Source of the DNA: Lycium barbarum
Taxonomy: Eukaryota; Streptophyta; Magnoliopsida; Solanales; Solanaceae
Direction: 5' to 3'
DNA: 64,000 bases
Assembly (NCBI RefSeq): GCF_019175385.1
Contig: NC_083339.1
Span: 50,582,282-50,646,281, forward strand
Position numbers and translations under genes: made by a program. Under the pieces are notes generated by a model. It did not search any database. It was given only the letters and a program-made list of their open reading frames with translations, and was not told where the DNA came from. Every line of letters starts with the position of its first letter. Within the stretch, counting starts at the first letter, position 1. Positions 59,509 to 64,000 of this stretch are shown here, one piece after another.

Positions 59509-62500
59509 TGTTGACACCAAATTTTCACCTTATGAGATGCGTATTTTAATCTTCAAATTTACCGAGTCAAAGACGGAGTAAGGATATTTCCTTTCAATTT
59601 TAGAATTTTAAAAATCCCGAGAAAATGGCAAAAATATTTTTTAATTATTATTTCCTGAAAAAACTGACAAATATGAGAAATACGAGTTATTTACTTTCAT
59701 CCCGCTCCATCTAGTCCGGGAAAATTGTTAATTTAAACAACGTATTAATTACAGCTCATTTTGACCCCATTTTTTCACATTTTTAAATATCCCCCAAAGC
59801 TATGTCAATATTAGGTTTGTTTTAAAGCTAATATTTTAAATTTGCGAGTTTTGAATTTTAATTTTCCTAAATAATTATTTTACTTAGTAAAACGAGTAAT
59901 TTTCATATATGATTTAATATGATTTAAATTAGGGAGGGGGTTTTTATTTATTATTTTAAACTAAGGGGGGTTAATGTTTTAAAAAAAGTTTAACAAACTT
60001 CACACCCCACATTTTCATTTCATTTTCACCCGACCCCTCCTCCCCTCTTTCTCAGGCAATTTATTTTTTCCCTAGGGGTCAGCCGTCGATGGCCAATTCA
60101 GGCCAATCCACGGCTGTTTTTTGCCGGATTTTTGAGGGGCTTTGTTTCTTGTCATGAGTTCTCACCATTTTAAGGTTTAATTTCATAAAAATGGGGATGC
60201 TGCTCAAGTTTCTCATGTGAATAGTTTCCATGGGCGGGGCGTTGAGCCCTTAGCCAACTTGTGCGTTATGTACATTAAATGAGGGACTTAGGGAAATTTC
60301 CCAAAGGATTCTTTTGATTTGAGCACCATTTTTGGGGATTCTATCTTGTTTGGTACGATTTTAGTACTATTGCACCGTTAGAATCTAATAAATTTGTTTT
60401 ATTGATGACAAGGCGTACTAACCTAGTATTTTCTAATTTTATTTGTATTTTTTGGGTACAATTAGTTAGATTCTTAGTTGTATTATGTGATTTGTGTGAA
60501 ATTTTGTTGGATAAGGTACATTTGGTACAAATTTGCTGAAATTTTTGTTTTCCTTTACTGAAATTTGAATTTGTTTGTGGAATTGGGGGGAAATCTGATT
60601 TTCACTTTTGGTCATTTTTGTCCCTAGGATTGAGATTATCATGCTATAAATAGAATATGATTGTAACATTGGAGGAGGTTTGATTTTTCATCAAAAATTC
60701 TCTCATGAACAGCTAGGGTTCGATCGGCACATTGATCTTCCCATCTTACTGTTATATTACTACTATTACCTAAATAAAAATCTACTATTATTACACTATT
60801 ACACTAATATTATACCAAAAATACTATTACTACTTTGAAAATTCAAGAACAAGGGGTTGTTTAAGGTTTTTGGGTGTTGGTGTTTGAAGTTCACGATCTA
60901 ATCCCTCCATTTGATCTTTAGGTTGCCCTACAAAAAGGTAATACCCTATTTTAGTTTATTTCATTCCTGTTTTGGCTTATTTATATGCTTAACTTGTTTA
61001 TGATTGTTTAAAGTTGTTTTAGTTATTGTTCCATAGAGTCTAGCTTATTTGCATGTTTTAATGTTGTTTATGTTTGTTTAAAGGCTGCTTAGTTACTGTT
61101 TTATTGAGTTTGTTAGGTTACTGTGTTATAATGCTAAAATGTTGAAGATTATTTTTTTTTTTCAATTATTAACTAGTAGGTATCAAGGTCAAAACAAGGT
61201 TTAAAATGAAGTAGGTTGTTTGTTTGGTTTATTTATTGTTACATTGATTATGGGATAGAGCGTAGACTTTGACATGAACTTTTCTTGAGTTGGTACTGTT
61301 ATGTTGGATATTCTGAGGCATTATTTTCCATTTTTTGTGTGTTTGGTTATTGTTTTATGGATTCTGTGTTTCTTTTAGTCTTGTGGACTTGTTTTGGTCT
61401 CAGCTTGAGTTATTGATCTTAGATACAAATATTTAAATACGGTGTAGGTATTAATGTTGGTTTATAGTTGGTTACCAATGTCTTTGTCTAAAACTGTTTC
61501 TAAAACTTAAGAGATAGTCTTTGTTTTCTGGTTTGTTGGTCTCTTTGTTTTCTGGTTTGTTGGTCAAAAGCTAAGACCTAGTCTAAATGTTGTCTTGAAT
61601 GATGTGAACACTCTTTGAAAAGGCCAAATGATCTCAAATAAGAATTGTCTTTTCCTAAAAATGGAATTTAAGTCTATGTTTCCATTTGAATAAGTCTGTT
61701 TTGTGCGCATCATTGAAATTTTAAAGGCTGTAATATGTTCTGATCTTATATGGCCCTCTTGGACTGAGTTTGAACTATAAAATGATTTCTTAAACCTGAA
61801 ATATGTTCGTTTGTTTCTATATTGTCTACATATGTTGAACTAGAAGGTATTTAGGTCTTTGGTTTGCCTGTTTTATCTATGTTGAACTTGTTCTCACTCT
61901 TTTAAGATTGATTCTTTTCAAAAGATTTTAAAAAAAATGGTTTTCCAATCCCTAAACCAATTGATCTGTCTGTAAAATCCTATGAACCTTTAAAAAAATT
62001 CAAACCTTTGATTTTTCTATTCTTCACTAAATGAATGTTAAGAAAATAATAAGAGGATTTGTATGTTTTTGTGACTGTTTGGATTCACTTGTATACATTT
62101 TATCATTTTTAGATCTTGCGAAGCACTTGAAAAGTAATAATCATTCATTTAATTTGCTTTGTGGATCCTGAAATTGTTAAGTGTGGATTGAAGCCTCTAA
62201 AACTAAGAATTTGTTAAAATAGGAACTTGATGAATCTGTAACTTGTCTTGATGTTTTTAAGGATAGCTTGAGTCCTGTTTGGTTTTGGTATGTATGTTAA
62301 TAACCAGTTTTGGAGATTTTCTATGGGAAATAAAGTAATAAGGAAGGGAAGAAGTTGTTTTCCTTGTTTAAAAACTTAGGAGATAGAAGGCTTAGCTAGT
62401 GTCTAGAGGTAGTGGTATGCTGTTTATGACCCTGCTATGATCTAACCCTCTCCTTCCAAATTGCTATTTGTTTAGGCTACTATATGCTCTGTTGAGTTTG

Positions 62501-62535
62501 CCTTGGTCAAAACTCTGAGTGTCCTTATCTGTTAG
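59509..62535 (+). mobile_element. 3' LTR of TAT(+), part before W
   Basis: Begins TGTTGACACC. Its first part is related to the TAT(-) LTR; much of the rest is not obviously alignable by eye, so it is a different subfamily. TATA box at 60644-60653. It is cut by W at 62536, and its end is beyond the window. No genes. Confidence 0.78.
60644..60653 (+). promoter_or_regulatory. TATA box of TAT(+) LTR
   Basis: CTATAAATAG, about 1.1 kb into the LTR, the same decamer as in TAT(-). Confidence 0.55.
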
Positions 62536-62669
62536 TGTCACGACCTATTTTGCCTAAGCTGTGCGAGCACTTACCTTCCCACCTCGGTAAGCGAACCCTC
62601 AGCCCAACAGTGAATAAATGCATAAAGAATGAAATTAGGCAACGGAATAAAATAAATACAAAAGTCTCA

Positions 62670-62671
<2 letters not shown>

Positions 62672-62729
<58 letters not shown>
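62672..62729. repeat. (AT)n microsatellite
   Basis: About 29 uninterrupted AT units inside W, followed by a few TATG units. Confidence 0.95.
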
Positions 62730-62737
<8 letters not shown>

Positions 62738-63684
62738 ATAAGTCGTAGAATAGTGCGGAATAATAATAACACCCCCAGGGTCTAGTCTGAATAATACTAG
62801 AGCATCTAAATAGGGGACTAATACAAGTATAGAATACTAAAACATAAGTGTCTATGTCTCTGATTAGAATAGGACATAAAGATAGAGAAGGCTTCAAGGC
62901 AGCGAACTGCCATGCTCACCCTGGAGACTCGAAGATAATGCTAAAGCGACTGTCAGTGACGCATCACAGAAGTGGATCCAACCTGGTACTCTGCATTCAT
63001 AAAGGAATGCAACAAGTGCAGGACAGTACAAAACAATTGTACTGGTAGGCATCATCGGCCGAGTAAGCATAGCTAACACAACTCAGATGATAAAGCAGAT
63101 AAACCAACAAGTATAAGTCAATGTAATCAATCCAAGTATCCGTTATCTCCTATGTAAAACATCTAATCCCAAATGTGCCAGGTCTGAATACATCCAATCA
63201 AAATTCATTATCACCATACAACACCAAACATCTCAAATTAAGTCATAATGCAATGCAATGCCATGAAAATGTTGTGTACACATGTATTCCGAACGGAAAT
63301 ATCGACATCTCGATAGCATAACCCAATGTGACTCGCAAAATCTAAGTGCCATCGATCCTGGATCTTTGCCAAACAGATAGATGGGACCCTGAATCTTTGC
63401 CCACGGGGGGTTCTCACCAGCACCACCCTGTGGGACCCGCGAAGTCCATGCACTATCAATGATTTCGGAACTAACATCAGATATCGGCCATGCAATCAAC
63501 AATTTCGGGATGAACATCGGCCATCGGCCATCTCATGTCACTCAAGTAAAAGAGTTTTTATCAAGTATCAATTTCACTCAATCAACAATTCCAAGATGAA
63601 CCTCAGATATCAGCCATGCAATAGTGTATCATGAAAATGAGAGCGCATGCAATGCATGGATCAACATCGATAATCATGCTCAAT

Positions 63685-63848
63685 ATCACAAGCACCAACA
63701 ATGGGTACGCCAAAAATATATTTAAATCACAAATACCAATAGTGGGTATGCCAATAATATAACCGAATCACAAATACCAACAGTGGGTACGCCAACAAGA
63801 TGTTCGAATCACAATACCAACAGTGGGTATGCCAACTATATTGAAATC
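63685..63848. repeat. 41-bp tandem repeat in W
   Basis: Four copies starting at 63685, 63726, 63767 and 63808, core ACCAACAGTGGGTACGCCAA with diverged tails. A looser repeat with a GATATCGGCCATGCAAT-like core lies upstream at 63450-63625. Confidence 0.85.
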
Positions 63849-64000
63849 AAGATGATAAAATATAATCTAATATCTATCAACAACTCATGGTATCAAGCCG
63901 GCACAATAGAACAATCAAATCACAACACAACGGGGTGGCTAGCCCCAACACAGAACAAGGCCCAACCTAAGTTAATATCCATCCCAACTTCATACCCGAA

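Larger units (their letters stand above)
53614..64000 (+). mobile_element. TAT(+): Tat/Ogre-lineage retrotransposon, 3' half
   Basis: Starts mid-RT where TAT(-) inserted. Then come RNase H, a second (archaeal-type) RNase H diagnostic of the Tat lineage, integrase, a long repeat-bearing 3' region, a PPT and the 3' LTR (interrupted by W). The 5' half should lie left of the window. Confidence 0.85.
62536..64000 (-). mobile_element. W: Tekay-like LTR, partial
   Basis: Starts TGTCACGACC, the 3' end signature (minus strand) shared with Y, Z and P, and contains the inverted repeat CAGTAC...GTACTG (63023-63043). The left flank GTTAG (62531-62535) should be the TSD. It continues beyond the window; whether it is a solo LTR or a full element cannot be told. 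Confidence 0.72.

Overview
The window looks like plant heterochromatin, probably from a eudicot and most likely Solanaceae. That assignment is an inference from the style of the elements, not from a host gene. I found no host protein-coding gene, tRNA, rRNA or CRISPR. Essentially every base belongs to LTR retrotransposons of the Ty3/gypsy group, nested inside one another. Most element boundaries were set by TG...CA termini, 5-bp target-site duplications (TSDs), primer-binding sites (PBS) and polypurine tracts (PPT).

Layout, outermost first. (1) A plus-strand Tat/Ogre-lineage element, TAT(+), occupies 53614-64000 and continues to the right. It holds a decayed RT-RNaseH-second RNaseH-integrase, a repeat-rich 3' region, a PPT and a 3' LTR. 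(2) A minus-strand Tat-type element, TAT(-), lies in the RT gene of TAT(+). It runs from left of base 1 to 53613, with a 3' LTR at 1-3695, internal sequence at 3696-5190, 29270-29879 and 32176-36284, a PBS at 36265-36282, and a very long 5' LTR at 36285-53613. It carries no pol gene. (3) Inside TAT(-) lie a solo LTR, called X' (29880-32175, TSD CCTTT); a non-coding element, X'' (5191-29269); and a solo LTR, P (37863-48430, TSD CGGAA). (4) X'' is interrupted by Y (6069-26491, TSD AATCA), a decayed Tekay/Del-type chromovirus. (5) Y is interrupted by Z (13398-24687, TSD ATGAG), a young chromovirus whose gag-pol frame has one nonsense codon. P is interrupted by Q (38952-47379, TSD ATAGG), a young element with 2221-bp LTRs and about 4 kb of internal sequence without coding potential. 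The 3' LTR of TAT(+) is interrupted by W, which starts at 62536 and runs off the right edge.

How the parts relate. Z and Y encode the full chromovirus set: Gag with zinc knuckles, protease, RT, RNase H, and integrase with a chromodomain. Q and X'' share an untranslated internal region and the tRNA-Met-type PBS. Q also has the palindrome beside its PPT that Y and Z have. They are therefore best read as non-autonomous (LARD-like) elements moved by a chromovirus machinery.

The most interesting signals are: a recombinant LTR at 5191-5822 with a 610-bp duplication that records unequal crossing-over; a two-hairpin module conserved in nearly all the Tekay-like LTRs with compensatory stem changes; family-specific palindromic clusters at a similar place in the U3 of several LTRs; and the shared non-coding domain of the Q/X'' family.
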